Shown: positions 1 through 8,267, counted from the stretch's first letter. The stretch: DNA of 32,938 nucleotides from Pedobacter sp. (GCA_004210715.1 SEDB01000025.1:1-32938); one strand, 5' to 3'. Numbers and translations: made by a program. Notes: a model not told the origin generated them from the sequence alone.

Positions 1-588
1 CAAATGGTTATCCCTCCAGGAGAAAAGCCGGATGAGTATGAAATCATGTATCACCTTGTGAATAAGAAAACGAAGGAAGAGAAAGACATGAGCGACAAAG
101 CTTATCTGAAAACAGAAATCTGGAAAGACAATAATTGGGAGATTGTTGGCGAACCAGTACAACGTTTGGTTAAAAAAGGCTATGAACCAAAAATTAAGGA
201 TTTAAAAATTACGGATGCTTCTGGAACGGATTATACTAAAGAGTTAATTGAAAATCCATATTATAGTTTGGTTTTTGTAGCATACGATTTGAACAATACT
301 AATGAAGATGCGGTTGGAAAATTGAATGCTTTAGCCATTAATGTTACACAACAATTCAATATTCGTACCGTTTTGTTAACCTCCAATTCTGCTCAAGATG
401 CAGAAGCTTTTGTCAAAAAAAATAATCTTTTTTCAGAAGTATTTTATGCCGATGCGGTTCCGTTAAAAAGTATGGTAAGGGCTAATCCAGGTATCATGTT
501 GTTGAAAAATGGTGTGGTTGTTAATAAATGGCACTTTCACAATGTGCCTACTTTTGATCAGCTCAGCAGAAAATATTTTGATAAATAA
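1..588 (+). CDS. C-terminal part of a DoxX/BT_3928-type protein with a thioredoxin-like tail
   Basis: This gene is cut by the left edge of the window. The codon before the first visible ATG is in frame and open (CAA, ATG, GTT), so the ATG at position 4 is probably internal. About 195 residues are visible. The last ~120 (from about residue 65) have the alternating hydrophobic strands and helices of a thioredoxin fold, ending in a segment like the cis-Pro region followed by a strand (PGIMLLKNGVVVNKW). There is no CxxC pair, so a classical redox role is unlikely. From memory, Bacteroidetes proteins of the BT_3928 type have an N-terminal DoxX-like membrane domain and such a tail; the membrane part would lie upstream and is not seen. 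The stop overlaps the next start by one base (TAATG), which implies co-transcription with the permease. Function unknown. Confidence 0.6.
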   Translation, partial: QMVIPPGEKPDEYEIMYHLVNKKTKEEKDMSDKAYLKTEIWKDNNWEIVGEPVQRLVKKGYEPKIKDLKITDASGTDYTKELIENPYYSLVFVAYDLNNTNEDAVGKLNALAINVTQQFNIRTVLLTSNSAQDAEAFVKKNNLFSEVFYADAVPLKSMVRANPGIMLLKNGVVVNKWHFHNVPTFDQLSRKYFDK

Positions 589-1643
589 TGATTGGATACG
601 CCATAAAAAAACTCTTTTACGGTATGCTGGTAATGGCTGGCGTAGTATTAGTTGTTTTTGTGTTATTCAATATTTTGCCTGGAGATCCGGCCAGAATGAC
701 CATGGGGCAAAGAGCTGATGTTCAATCGCTGGATGCAGTTCGGAAAGAATTTGGACTAGATAGATCTAAACCAATGCAGTTTGTACTTTATGTAAATGAT
801 CTATCGCCGGTTAGCATTTTAGAGCGAGATAGCGCAACACAAGCCAAATACCACTATTTTAAATTGATCAATTTTGATCAAAAAGCACTGGTTTTAAAAT
901 GGCCTTATTTACGTAGTTCTTACCAAACTAAGCGTGATGTAACGGCCATTCTTTCTGAAACAGTTCCGAATACATTTATTTTAGCGCTTACCGCAATGAT
1001 ATTCGCCACAATCATTGGTGTATTTTTAGGCGTACTCTCTGCTGTTTATAAAGATTCATGGATTGATAAAGCTGCAAATGCGTTTGCCATTTTAGGTATA
1101 TCTGCACCTTCATTTTTTGCGGGTATTGTTATTGCCTGGTTGTTTGGCTTTTTGTGGAGTGATGTCACTGGTTTGAAAATGAGTGGAAGTTTGTATTCTT
1201 ACGATCCCTTTAATGGAGAGATTTTAACTTTAAGGAACCTCTGGTTACCGATGATTACTTTAGGATTAAGGCCATTGGCGATCATTGTTCAACTAACCAG
1301 GAGTGCAATGCTTGATGTGTTGGCTCAAGATTATATCCGTACCGCAAGGGCAAAAGGCCTAAGCCGAAATGCGATCATTTACAAGCATGCTTTAAAAAAT
1401 GCAATGAACCCGGTAATCACGGCAATTTCTGGCTGGTTTGCATCATTATTAGCAGGTTCATTTTTTGTAGAATATATCTTTGGCTATAATGGTTTAGGAA
1501 GAACAACAGTTACCGCCTTGGAGATGTCTGACTTTCCAGTGGTAATGGGGTCTATACTTTTTATTGCTTTTGTTTTCGTCGTGATTAATATCCTTGTTGA
1601 TATTCTTTATGCTTACGTTGATCCCAGAGTGAAATTGGCATAA
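588..1643 (+). CDS. ABC transporter permease, DppB/OppB family
   Basis: This is an inner-membrane permease of the binding-protein-dependent (peptide/nickel type) family. The N-terminal helix (about residues 9-30) ends in the family signature LPGDPAR, and the EAA loop RTARAKGL begins near residue 251, followed by KHALKNAMNPV. Five or six hydrophobic segments follow the first helix. The protein is 351 residues, slightly longer than E. coli DppB, because of a roughly 60-residue extracytoplasmic insert after residue 65. The start overlaps the previous stop (TAATG), and the gene lies 26 bases ahead of shikimate kinase. No partner permease, ATPase or solute-binding protein is in the window, so the substrate cannot be inferred. 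Orphan DppB-like permeases of this kind occur in Bacteroidetes. The family call is firm; the transport role is open. Confidence 0.9.
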   Translation: MIGYAIKKLFYGMLVMAGVVLVVFVLFNILPGDPARMTMGQRADVQSLDAVRKEFGLDRSKPMQFVLYVNDLSPVSILERDSATQAKYHYFKLINFDQKALVLKWPYLRSSYQTKRDVTAILSETVPNTFILALTAMIFATIIGVFLGVLSAVYKDSWIDKAANAFAILGISAPSFFAGIVIAWLFGFLWSDVTGLKMSGSLYSYDPFNGEILTLRNLWLPMITLGLRPLAIIVQLTRSAMLDVLAQDYIRTARAKGLSRNAIIYKHALKNAMNPVITAISGWFASLLAGSFFVEYIFGYNGLGRTTVTALEMSDFPVVMGSILFIAFVFVVINILVDILYAYVDPRVKLA

Positions 1644-1669
1644 ATATAAAAAGAGATTAAATTTAAACT

Positions 1670-2167
1670 ATGAAGGTTTTTCTTATTGGATACATGGGCT
1701 GCGGCAAGAGTACAAAAGCAAAGCAATTGGCACATCGCTTGGAGTGTCCGGTGATAGATTTGGATTCAGAAATTGTAAATAAATCAGGTAAAACAATAGC
1801 TGATTTTTTTGAAGCTTATGGAGAAGATGGTTTTAGAAATTACGAAAGTGAAATGCTTAAAACCTTCGATTATCCGTCAACTTGTGTAGTGGCTACTGGT
1901 GGTGGTTTGCCTTGCTTTTTCGATAATATGGATTGGATGAATGAAAATGGACAAACCGTTTATCTTCAAATGGAGCCTGCTGCATTAGTTTCAAGATTGC
2001 ACAACCGCCAAAAACGTCCCTTGATTAAGGATTTGGATGATGAACAATTATTAGAATTTATCAAGGTTAAATTAGAAGAACGAAATCCTTTTTATACCAA
2101 GGCAAAAGTAATTGTTGATGCATTTGATTTAGATGCTGAGAAACTGGAAGAAGCAATAAAGCGATAA
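1670..2167 (+). CDS. aroK: Shikimate kinase
   Basis: Phosphorylates the 3-hydroxyl of shikimate with ATP, the fifth step of the shikimate pathway to chorismate and the aromatic amino acids; cytoplasmic. The P-loop is at residues 7-15 (GYMGCGKST). The conserved Asp-containing segment VIDLDSEI follows near residue 30, the FRNYES segment carries a shikimate-contacting Arg, the substrate glycines are in ATGGGLPCF, and the lid Arg region is RQKRPLI. The length of 165 residues is normal for a single-domain AroK. It follows the permease by 26 bases and is convergent with crtD, with only 10 bases between the two stops and no hairpin there. Confidence 0.95.
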   Translation: MKVFLIGYMGCGKSTKAKQLAHRLECPVIDLDSEIVNKSGKTIADFFEAYGEDGFRNYESEMLKTFDYPSTCVVATGGGLPCFFDNMDWMNENGQTVYLQMEPAALVSRLHNRQKRPLIKDLDDEQLLEFIKVKLEERNPFYTKAKVIVDAFDLDAEKLEEAIKR

Positions 2168-2177
2168 AATATTTGAA

Positions 2178-3656
2178 TTAGCTTAGGTCTTGGTCTATTA
2201 TTTTTGCTGAAAGTAATGCCAAGGGAATTCCGCCGCCCGGATGAACACTTCCTCCACAAAAATATAGTCCGTTGATTTTAGAACTGAAATTTGCGTGCCT
2301 TAAAAAGGCAGCGAACTGATTATTTGAACTATTTCCATAAAGTGATCCTTGAAAAGATCCTGTTTTCAATTCAATGCTGCGTGGATCAAGAATTTCTTCA
2401 CAGACGATATTTTCTGTAATGTCCACTTCTAATATTCTACTCAGTTTCTTGATGATATTTTGTTTAACAGTATTAATCAATATATCCCAATCCTGGCCAT
2501 TATTAGCTGGTACATTAATCATTACAAACCAGTTTTCACAATCTGTTGGTGCATCAGTTTTAATGTGTTTTGAAGTAATATTAACATAAACCGTAGGATC
2601 TTGATAAATGGTTTTATCTTTCCAAATGGCATCAAACTCTGCTTTGTAATCTTCCGAGAAAAAAATATTGTGCAAGCCCAATTCAGGGTTGATCCCTTTA
2701 ATTCCCCAATAAAAAATTAACGCTGAACTGCTTCTTTCTTGACTTAGCAGTTTCTCTGGCGCCTTAAAGTCTTTCAAAAGGTTTCGGTAAGTAAACCAAA
2801 TATCCAAATTGGAAATTACAACATTTGCTTTGCGAACCTGGTTCTTAAATTTAATACCTTCTACGTTTTTCTGGCTCCCTTCAACCTTATAAATGATTTC
2901 TTCTACCTTAGAATTGAAGTGAAATTTAACACCTAAATCTTCTGCCAGTTCTACCAATGATGTTGTAATGCTATACATACCTTTTTTTGGTAAAAAAGCA
3001 CCAAAATGATATTCAAAATGTGGGATTACATTTAAGGTTGCAGGTGCCTGATATGGATTGGAACCATTGTAGGTGGCATATCGGTTAAACAGCTGAACAA
3101 TTCTTTCATCCTTGAAATAGGTCGTATTGGCTTTTGCCTGCGATCTAAAAGCATCAATTTGGGCGAAGCGAAAAACAGATTTAACGGTGTCCCAATGTAA
3201 GTAACTTTTAATTTTATGAAGTGATCTTTGCAGAAAGACTTTATTTGTTACCTCGTAAATTGTCTCGCTTTTTTTAAGAAACTGATGCACTTCTTTTGCG
3301 CTCGAATTCGTTTTTTGTTCAATATCTTTTGCAAATTGATCAACGTCACTATGAGCTGTTAGCTTCAATCCGTCTTCATAAAAATACCTGCAAACCTCAT
3401 CCAGCTTTTCATATTCAAAATAATCTTTTGGATTTTTATTGGCCAATTGAAAGAGCTCATCAATATAGTGAGGCATGGTAAATAAGCTTGGGCCAGCATC
3501 AAACCTGAAGCCCTGCAGATTTATTTCAGCAAGTTTACCACCAGCATAAGTATTTGCTTCGAAAATTTCTACATCAAAACCTTTCACAGCAAATCTAATT
3601 GCGGCAGAAATTCCAGCAATTCCAGCACCGATAATTATGGCTTTTTGTTTAGGCAT
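2178..3656 (-). CDS. crtD: 1-hydroxycarotenoid 3,4-desaturase (CrtD-type, CrtI superfamily)
   Basis: An FAD-dependent carotenoid desaturase. It has the N-terminal dinucleotide-binding motif GAGIAG (about residues 10-15) and a C-terminal FAD/substrate region with GLYFCGGSVHPGGGIP. The central segment RYATYNGSNPYQAPATLN is the pattern I associate with CrtD (3',4'-desaturation of 1'-hydroxycarotenoids) rather than phytoene desaturase CrtI; this assignment is from family memory. CrtD also fits the CruF, glycosyltransferase and CrtW genes at 9.8-13.8 kb. The start is taken at the ATG at 3656; a TTG one codon upstream also fits. The start lies 4 bases after the stop of the M28 peptidase, so the two are probably co-transcribed. 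At 492 residues the length is normal. The alternative is another CrtI-family desaturase or saturase. Confidence 0.8.
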   Translation of the reverse strand: MPKQKAIIIGAGIAGISAAIRFAVKGFDVEIFEANTYAGGKLAEINLQGFRFDAGPSLFTMPHYIDELFQLANKNPKDYFEYEKLDEVCRYFYEDGLKLTAHSDVDQFAKDIEQKTNSSAKEVHQFLKKSETIYEVTNKVFLQRSLHKIKSYLHWDTVKSVFRFAQIDAFRSQAKANTTYFKDERIVQLFNRYATYNGSNPYQAPATLNVIPHFEYHFGAFLPKKGMYSITTSLVELAEDLGVKFHFNSKVEEIIYKVEGSQKNVEGIKFKNQVRKANVVISNLDIWFTYRNLLKDFKAPEKLLSQERSSSALIFYWGIKGINPELGLHNIFFSEDYKAEFDAIWKDKTIYQDPTVYVNITSKHIKTDAPTDCENWFVMINVPANNGQDWDILINTVKQNIIKKLSRILEVDITENIVCEEILDPRSIELKTGSFQGSLYGNSSNNQFAAFLRHANFSSKINGLYFCGGSVHPGGGIPLALLSAKIIDQDLS

Positions 3657-3660
3657 CAAT

Positions 3661-5364
3661 TTACTTCAACGCCTCCAAATACAATTTTGTTTGTTTCTCA
3701 ATTTCATTGGTAGCAAACTTTATTGCAGAACCTACACGAGTAGTTTCCGCTTTAACTGGCATTTTGTTAATTGTTGCCAATGCATCGATATACCATTTAC
3801 TCCAAACTTCCAGAATGTGTTTTTCTTCAGCTGCTGATTTACCTGCTGCAATTGCTTTTTTGCTCAATTCAAACTCGGTTTTTAGGCGAGTCAAGCCATC
3901 TGTTTTAACTTGAGAAATGGTTGTTGTCGCCGTATTTTCATTTGCGGAAATTAATGTATAGGCGGCAGTTAACCCACTAATTCCTACATTTTTCATTTCT
4001 GTTGGAGATACTTTATCAATTCGGTCATTATCCGTGTGATAAAATACATCAGTAAAATGCCACATCAGTAAGCCAGGAATTTTGTTTTGCAAAAAGGGTG
4101 TATGGTCACTGCCCCCTTCGAACGGATTAAAGTTAACCGTCCAATTGGCAAACTTGCCCTGTGCTTTGCAGATATCAAAAATAAAATCATTAAAATAATG
4201 AGGAAAGAGATCCTTTTCGCTCACATTTCCAGCACCCCATTCTGTATGTTTATCACTGCCTCTAGTCCAGATGGCAGATGGATCGGGCATTTTTTCAATC
4301 AAAAATGAGCCGCCGGTTTTCTCAGTATCTTCTCCCACCATATCTAAACTCATTCCCCACAAAATGCCTTTAGCACGTAGCGTATCTTCAACAATATACC
4401 TTCGCGTCGATACTATTTCGTCGCCCCATAAAAAAGTAAGCGTACGTTGAGGAGCGATCTTCTTTGCTTTATAAAGTTCTGCGGTAAGCCTAGCCATTTC
4501 CGCTAACGTACCCACACCACTGGCATTATCATTAGTGCCGGGCTCTTGTATGTGGGCGCTGAAAACAAAACGTTCATCGGGTTTTACACTGCCCTTAACG
4601 TTGGCTACAATGGTTAGTTCTTCCGAGGGATAAATTTTGGTTTGAATATTAACTTTCAATTTGGTTGAGCCTTTTAAGCAAGCGGATTTAAGTTTTTCTT
4701 TAGCCGCATAAGATAAAAGTAATGTCCAAACCTCGCTATTGGCTTTCATGCTTCCAAATTGAATCGAAGTTTGATGAACTTCTGGCTGGGTATATTTTGG
4801 CATGGAGTAACCCAAAACACCAACGGCACCTGCTTTTACTGCAGCGGCTAATAACCTGGCAGGATGGTTTTCTGAAAAGATAATTTTGCCTTTTAAGTCT
4901 TGCTTTTCCAACTCCTCGGCACTTGTTTTGGCTAAGAAAACAACTTCAGCAGTAATTCCATCAATCGGTGTAGAACCACAGTTGATCGGAATCATGTTTC
5001 GATTGGTTTTATAAGTTATTAAAGGGCTTGCTTCGCCAACGATATCAATATTCGCATCAACAGGTTCCCAAGTGTCGCTTTTCATCGGTCGCTTTTCAAT
5101 ACGATAAGTTAAAGGCGACTCCAATTCATTTTGTTTCTGCTCAACAAACCCCGCCTTTTTCAAAATACTTTCTACATAATGAATGCTTGCATTGAAACCT
5201 GTATTTCCTGGAACACGAAAATACTTTTCTACAAATGCAGTAGTTTCATAAGCATTTTTTGCGTTGAAACCATTTCGCGTTAGTTTAAAATATTCATCAG
5301 TAGTGGTTTGAGCGTAACTGCCCAATGCCGCAAAAAGCAGTGTAAAAAGTATTCTCGTTTTCAT
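3661..5364 (-). CDS. M28-family zinc metallopeptidase (secreted or periplasmic)
   Basis: Likely an exported aminopeptidase or carboxypeptidase of the M28/PA-domain type. A signal peptide covers about residues 1-18 and ends in SYAQ. A PA-like insert lies around residues 130-220, followed by the metallopeptidase domain. Candidate metal ligands are visible: His271 (SAHIQEPG), Asp279 (NDNASG), Glu316 (WGDE), Asp341 (SLDMVGED) and His443 (YHTDND). Two positions are unusual. The Asp two residues after the first His in most M28 enzymes is Gln here (H-I-Q), and the usual Glu-Glu pair is Asp-Glu (315-316). The C-terminal ~90 residues are helical. It is followed by crtD after 4 bases. Substrate unknown. 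Confidence 0.88.
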   Translation of the reverse strand: MKTRILFTLLFAALGSYAQTTTDEYFKLTRNGFNAKNAYETTAFVEKYFRVPGNTGFNASIHYVESILKKAGFVEQKQNELESPLTYRIEKRPMKSDTWEPVDANIDIVGEASPLITYKTNRNMIPINCGSTPIDGITAEVVFLAKTSAEELEKQDLKGKIIFSENHPARLLAAAVKAGAVGVLGYSMPKYTQPEVHQTSIQFGSMKANSEVWTLLLSYAAKEKLKSACLKGSTKLKVNIQTKIYPSEELTIVANVKGSVKPDERFVFSAHIQEPGTNDNASGVGTLAEMARLTAELYKAKKIAPQRTLTFLWGDEIVSTRRYIVEDTLRAKGILWGMSLDMVGEDTEKTGGSFLIEKMPDPSAIWTRGSDKHTEWGAGNVSEKDLFPHYFNDFIFDICKAQGKFANWTVNFNPFEGGSDHTPFLQNKIPGLLMWHFTDVFYHTDNDRIDKVSPTEMKNVGISGLTAAYTLISANENTATTTISQVKTDGLTRLKTEFELSKKAIAAGKSAAEEKHILEVWSKWYIDALATINKMPVKAETTRVGSAIKFATNEIEKQTKLYLEALK

Positions 5365-5406
5365 TTTGAATTAAAAGCGAAAGATACTAAGAAAATTCAA
5401 TCTTGT

Positions 5407-5865
5407 TTAAGCGTAGCGTTTACCCGTTTTATGCTTCAAACCCTCATCAACAGAAAGTGGACCTGAGCCAACCACCCAAAACATGATGAGCAGGAAAAGT
5501 ACTAAAACTGATAACCACAACTCGGAATTTGGTGCCGAAAACCCAGATGTGAGGTTAACGAAAAATACAGCAAATAACAGAATGGGAATTTGAATCACAG
5601 CTGCAAAGCGGGTAACCAAACCAAGTGTGATCAAAATACCACCCACCAGATGTGCAAACGCAACTACATGGATTCCGACACTAATCATCATGCCCGAAAA
5701 GCCAAATACATTGTTTTGAGTGATTAAATTTTGCAGGACAGATGTGTCACTAATGAATGAAATACCTTTGCCAAAAATAATTAGCCCAAGTACAATGCGT
5801 AAGTAATCGAGCCATTTTGCATGATGAACATCTCCCCAATGTTCAATTTTACGGATAACGTTCAT
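5407..5865 (-). CDS. DoxX family membrane protein
   Basis: A 152-residue integral membrane protein with four predicted transmembrane helices: about 22-40, 58-80 (including the VAFAHLVGGILITLGL signature typical of DoxX), 85-105 and 115-135. Physiological roles of DoxX proteins are poorly defined; some are linked to respiration or to quinone- or thiol-linked redox chemistry. Nothing in the sequence identifies a substrate. On the minus strand the start is preceded by a GGAGG block 6 bases before the ATG, a Shine-Dalgarno sequence stronger than is usual in Bacteroidetes, which supports this start. The M28 gene follows 42 bases downstream on the same strand, with no terminator between, so one transcript could cover DoxX, M28 and crtD. 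Confidence 0.88.
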   Translation of the reverse strand: MNVIRKIEHWGDVHHAKWLDYLRIVLGLIIFGKGISFISDTSVLQNLITQNNVFGFSGMMISVGIHVVAFAHLVGGILITLGLVTRFAAVIQIPILLFAVFFVNLTSGFSAPNSELWLSVLVLFLLIMFWVVGSGPLSVDEGLKHKTGKRYA

Positions 5866-6078
5866 GATGAACCTCCATTTTTATGTGAATGATATATTAA
5901 GTTACGAAATAATCGCGAGAATCAATATGGCATTGTGAATCAATATATCGAATGATAAACCATAGGAAATAAATTAAGTTTTAAATAATTGATGTAAAAT
6001 TAACTTAAAAATAACTTGAACCGTTTTGGTTTTCGGTATGAATTTTGTATTATTGTTAAAATAGATAGGTTTTTTATC

Positions 6079-6189
6079 ATGAGCAAAGAAATATTAGAAT
6101 TTTCTGTACAGGTAGATGAAAAATTTGACCTAAAATTTGAATGGTTAGATGGCTTTTGGGGCACTGCATTTAAATTTTTCGGAAAATAA
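6079..6189 (+). CDS. Possible 36-residue aromatic-rich small protein
   Basis: ATG to TAA encodes 36 residues. The N-terminal half is acidic (EILEFSVQVDEKFDLKFE) and the C-terminal half is rich in Phe and Trp with many glycines (WLDGFWGTAFKFFGK), so the end could associate with a membrane. There is no family I recognise and no clear Shine-Dalgarno sequence. A TTTTGG and a TTTTG about 15-20 bases apart lie upstream of the ATG (6022-6050), weakly resembling a Bacteroidetes promoter. The reading frame fills an otherwise empty gap and has clean codons, but a 36-codon ORF is expected by chance in a gap of this size. It may be a real small gene, a leader, or nothing. Confidence 0.3.
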   Translation: MSKEILEFSVQVDEKFDLKFEWLDGFWGTAFKFFGK

Positions 6190-6334
6190 GTTCTGTTATC
6201 TGATTTTTTTATCGACTAATTGTGTTCGAATAAAATTGTAATGCCTAATCTTTTCGGTTGCGTTGATCTCGAATGCAATTATTTGTATTCATTCTGACAT
6301 TAGCTTTCCACTTTAGTCTTTCAGCTTTTACCCT

Positions 6335-6342
6335 TATCTTTG
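6335..6342 (+). promoter_or_regulatory. Bacteroidetes -7 promoter box for rlmD
   Basis: TATCTTTG matches the TAnnTTTG consensus of the primary Bacteroidetes sigma factor. A TTTA at 6312-6315, 19 bases upstream, can serve as the -33 element (consensus TTTG). The box ends 7 bases before the ATG of rlmD, so transcription should begin almost at the start codon. Confidence 0.6.
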
Positions 6343-6349
6343 CAAAATA

Positions 6350-7759
6350 ATGAGTAGAAGAAAACCAGGTACGGTTACGATTATTCCGAACGTACAGATA
6401 ATTGATATTGCTGAAGAAGGAAAAGGTGTTGGAAAGGCTGATGAATTGGTAATTTTTGTCGACAAAGCCGTTCCAGGTGATGTTGCTGATGTTCGGTTAA
6501 CCAAAAAGAAAAAGAATTTCGCAGAGGCGATTATTGATCAGCTGCATGAAAAATCTGATTTGCGCACTGATCCTTTCTGTTCTCATTTCGGAACTTGTGG
6601 AGGTTGTAAATGGCAGCACATGGGCTATGATTCTCAATTAAAATTTAAGCAAAAAAACGTGGAGGCAGCTTTACAGCGCCTTGGTAAAGTTGATACAAGC
6701 AACACCGAGCCAATTTTAGGCTCCGTAAAAGATAGGTATTACAGAAATAAATTAGAATTTACTTTTTCCAACAAACGCTGGTTAGATAGAACAGATATAG
6801 AACGCGATGAGGATTTTGATATGAATGCATTAGGCTTTCACGTTCCGTTGCGTTTCGATAAGATTCTTGATATCGAGCATTGTTATTTGCAAGCTGAACC
6901 TTCTAATTCCATCAGAAATGCGGTACGAAAGTATGCTATAGAAAATGATTTGTCGTTTTACGATTTGCGTAATCACGAAGGTGTTTTGCGTAACCTGATT
7001 ATCCGCACTTCAAGTACTGGAGAGGTAATGGTAGCAGTGGTTTTTGCCTATCCTGAACAACATCAGATTGATGGTTTGATGAATTTCTTGAAGTCTGAAT
7101 TTCCGCAGATTACCTCACTGCTGTATATCGTTAACCAAAAGAAAAACGATACTATTTTTGATCAGGAAGTAAATGTATTTGCGGGTCGCGATCATATTTT
7201 TGAAGAAATGGATGGCATCAAGTTTAAAATTGGGGTAAAATCTTTTTACCAGACCAATTCTGAACAAGCTTTCGAATTGTATAAAATTACACGAGATTTT
7301 GCTGATTTTAAAGGAGATGAACTGGTTTATGATTTATACACCGGAGCAGGCACCATTGCAAATTTCGTGGCCAAAAATGTAAAACAAGTGGTGGGTGTAG
7401 AATATGTTCCAACAGCCATTGAAGATGCAAAATTCAATTCCGAGTTAAATGGAATTGACAATACCATTTTCTATGCAGGCGATATGAAAGATATTCTAAC
7501 AGCAGAATTTATTTTAGCTCATGGTAAGCCTGATGTTGTGATTACAGATCCGCCAAGAGCAGGAATGCATGCTGATGTTGTTCAGCGTTTGCTGGAAATG
7601 GAGGCAGAAAAAATTGTTTACGTAAGCTGTAATGCAGCAACGCAGGCAAGAGATTTAGAAATGTTGGCTGCAAAATATGATGTTGCCCGCATTAAACCAG
7701 TTGATATGTTTCCGCATACGCAGCATGTAGAAAACGTGGTTTTGTTAAGATTGAAATAA
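6350..7759 (+). CDS. rlmD: 23S rRNA (uracil-C5)-methyltransferase, RlmD/RumA type
   Basis: SAM-dependent methylation of a uracil in 23S rRNA (U1939 for E. coli RlmD). Domain order: an N-terminal TRAM/OB RNA-binding domain (about residues 8-65), a 4Fe-4S cluster region with Cys77, Cys83 and Cys86 (CSHFGTCGGC; the fourth ligand, expected further along, is probably the Cys in IEHCYL), then a Rossmann methyltransferase domain with the SAM motif DLYTGAGT, the DPPRAGM motif and the catalytic Cys in VSCNAATQARD. At 469 residues it is full length. RlmC/RlmD/TrmA-family paralogues share this architecture, so the exact uracil is inferred. A strong promoter box lies just before the start. Confidence 0.9.
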   Translation: MSRRKPGTVTIIPNVQIIDIAEEGKGVGKADELVIFVDKAVPGDVADVRLTKKKKNFAEAIIDQLHEKSDLRTDPFCSHFGTCGGCKWQHMGYDSQLKFKQKNVEAALQRLGKVDTSNTEPILGSVKDRYYRNKLEFTFSNKRWLDRTDIERDEDFDMNALGFHVPLRFDKILDIEHCYLQAEPSNSIRNAVRKYAIENDLSFYDLRNHEGVLRNLIIRTSSTGEVMVAVVFAYPEQHQIDGLMNFLKSEFPQITSLLYIVNQKKNDTIFDQEVNVFAGRDHIFEEMDGIKFKIGVKSFYQTNSEQAFELYKITRDFADFKGDELVYDLYTGAGTIANFVAKNVKQVVGVEYVPTAIEDAKFNSELNGIDNTIFYAGDMKDILTAEFILAHGKPDVVITDPPRAGMHADVVQRLLEMEAEKIVYVSCNAATQARDLEMLAAKYDVARIKPVDMFPHTQHVENVVLLRLK

Positions 7760-7766
7760 TACAATG

Positions 7767-7845
7767 ATTGAATTTTGAATAAGTGAATGATAGATTATGG
7801 CAAACGCCTGTAAACATTCATTCACTCAATCACTCAAAATTCAAT
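7767..7845. repeat. Compound inverted repeat downstream of rlmD
   Basis: Two nested perfect arms are visible: a 12-base outer pair (ATTGAATTTTGA at 7767-7778 with its complement at 7834-7845) and a 9-base inner pair (AGTGAATGA at 7782-7790 with its complement at 7818-7826). The inner loop is 27 bases, and the spacers between the arms are unequal (3 and 7 bases). It is immediately followed by a CAATAATTCAATAAT direct repeat before the next ATG. There is no T-tract, so a classical terminator is unlikely; it resembles an AT-rich intergenic repeat family. Confidence 0.6.
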
Positions 7846-7856
7846 AATTCAATAAT

Positions 7857-8267
7857 ATGGATAGAGAAGAATTATTAGGCGCTACGCCAGAAGATAGCGG
7901 ACAACCGCAAAAAAAACAAGAAAGTCCTTTAGTGAGTTTAGAAAAGGATTTAGCATTTTATGCTGATGCAATAAAAGAAGTGGCGATTGAAATTATGGTG
8001 GAGGGAATATCCGCTCATCCTATTTTTATTGCGCACCAGCATACTGTAAATATTGGAGAATTAATTCTCAATAAAGAAGAACTAAATACCGACTGGACGA
8101 TTCAGGCCTCCACATTGGAAGAGTTTGTGGAGAAGGGAATTATAAACAAAGAGAAAAAGGAACCCTTTTTAAAAGCTTATAAAAGGCCGGAAGATTTTAT
8201 GTGTGTATTTGTCGTTGTTCCTGAAGGCGCTAATTTTATCTATTATCCTTATAAAGCTAAAAGCTAA
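7857..8267 (+). CDS. Hypothetical protein (136 aa), soluble
   Basis: I do not recognise this family. It is 136 residues, acidic and cytoplasmic, with no signal peptide or membrane segment. Residues 1-25 are a low-complexity, probably disordered head (TPEDSGQPQKKQESP). From about residue 30 there is an alpha/beta pattern (DLAFYADAIKEVAIEIMVEGIS, then IGELILNKEEL), ending in a hydrophobic strand pair (CVFVVVPEGANFIYYPY). It lies 97 bases after rlmD and ends about 40 bases before a terminator that serves the opposite strand. The frame and codon use look like a real gene. Confidence 0.7.
   Translation: MDREELLGATPEDSGQPQKKQESPLVSLEKDLAFYADAIKEVAIEIMVEGISAHPIFIAHQHTVNIGELILNKEELNTDWTIQASTLEEFVEKGIINKEKKEPFLKAYKRPEDFMCVFVVVPEGANFIYYPYKAKS

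Larger units (their letters stand above)
5866..6349. other. 484-base divergent intergenic region
   Basis: AT-rich spacer between the divergent DoxX and RlmD genes. It contains one possible small ORF (6079-6189) and a good promoter box at its right end (6335-6342). The rest (5880-6078 and 6190-6330) shows no convincing ORF, tRNA or strong hairpin by eye. Confidence 0.6.

Noticed and set aside
2178-3656. Phytoene desaturase CrtI as the product
   Set aside because: The RYATYNGSNPYQAPATLN segment and the presence of cruF favour CrtD. CrtI remains possible but is less likely.
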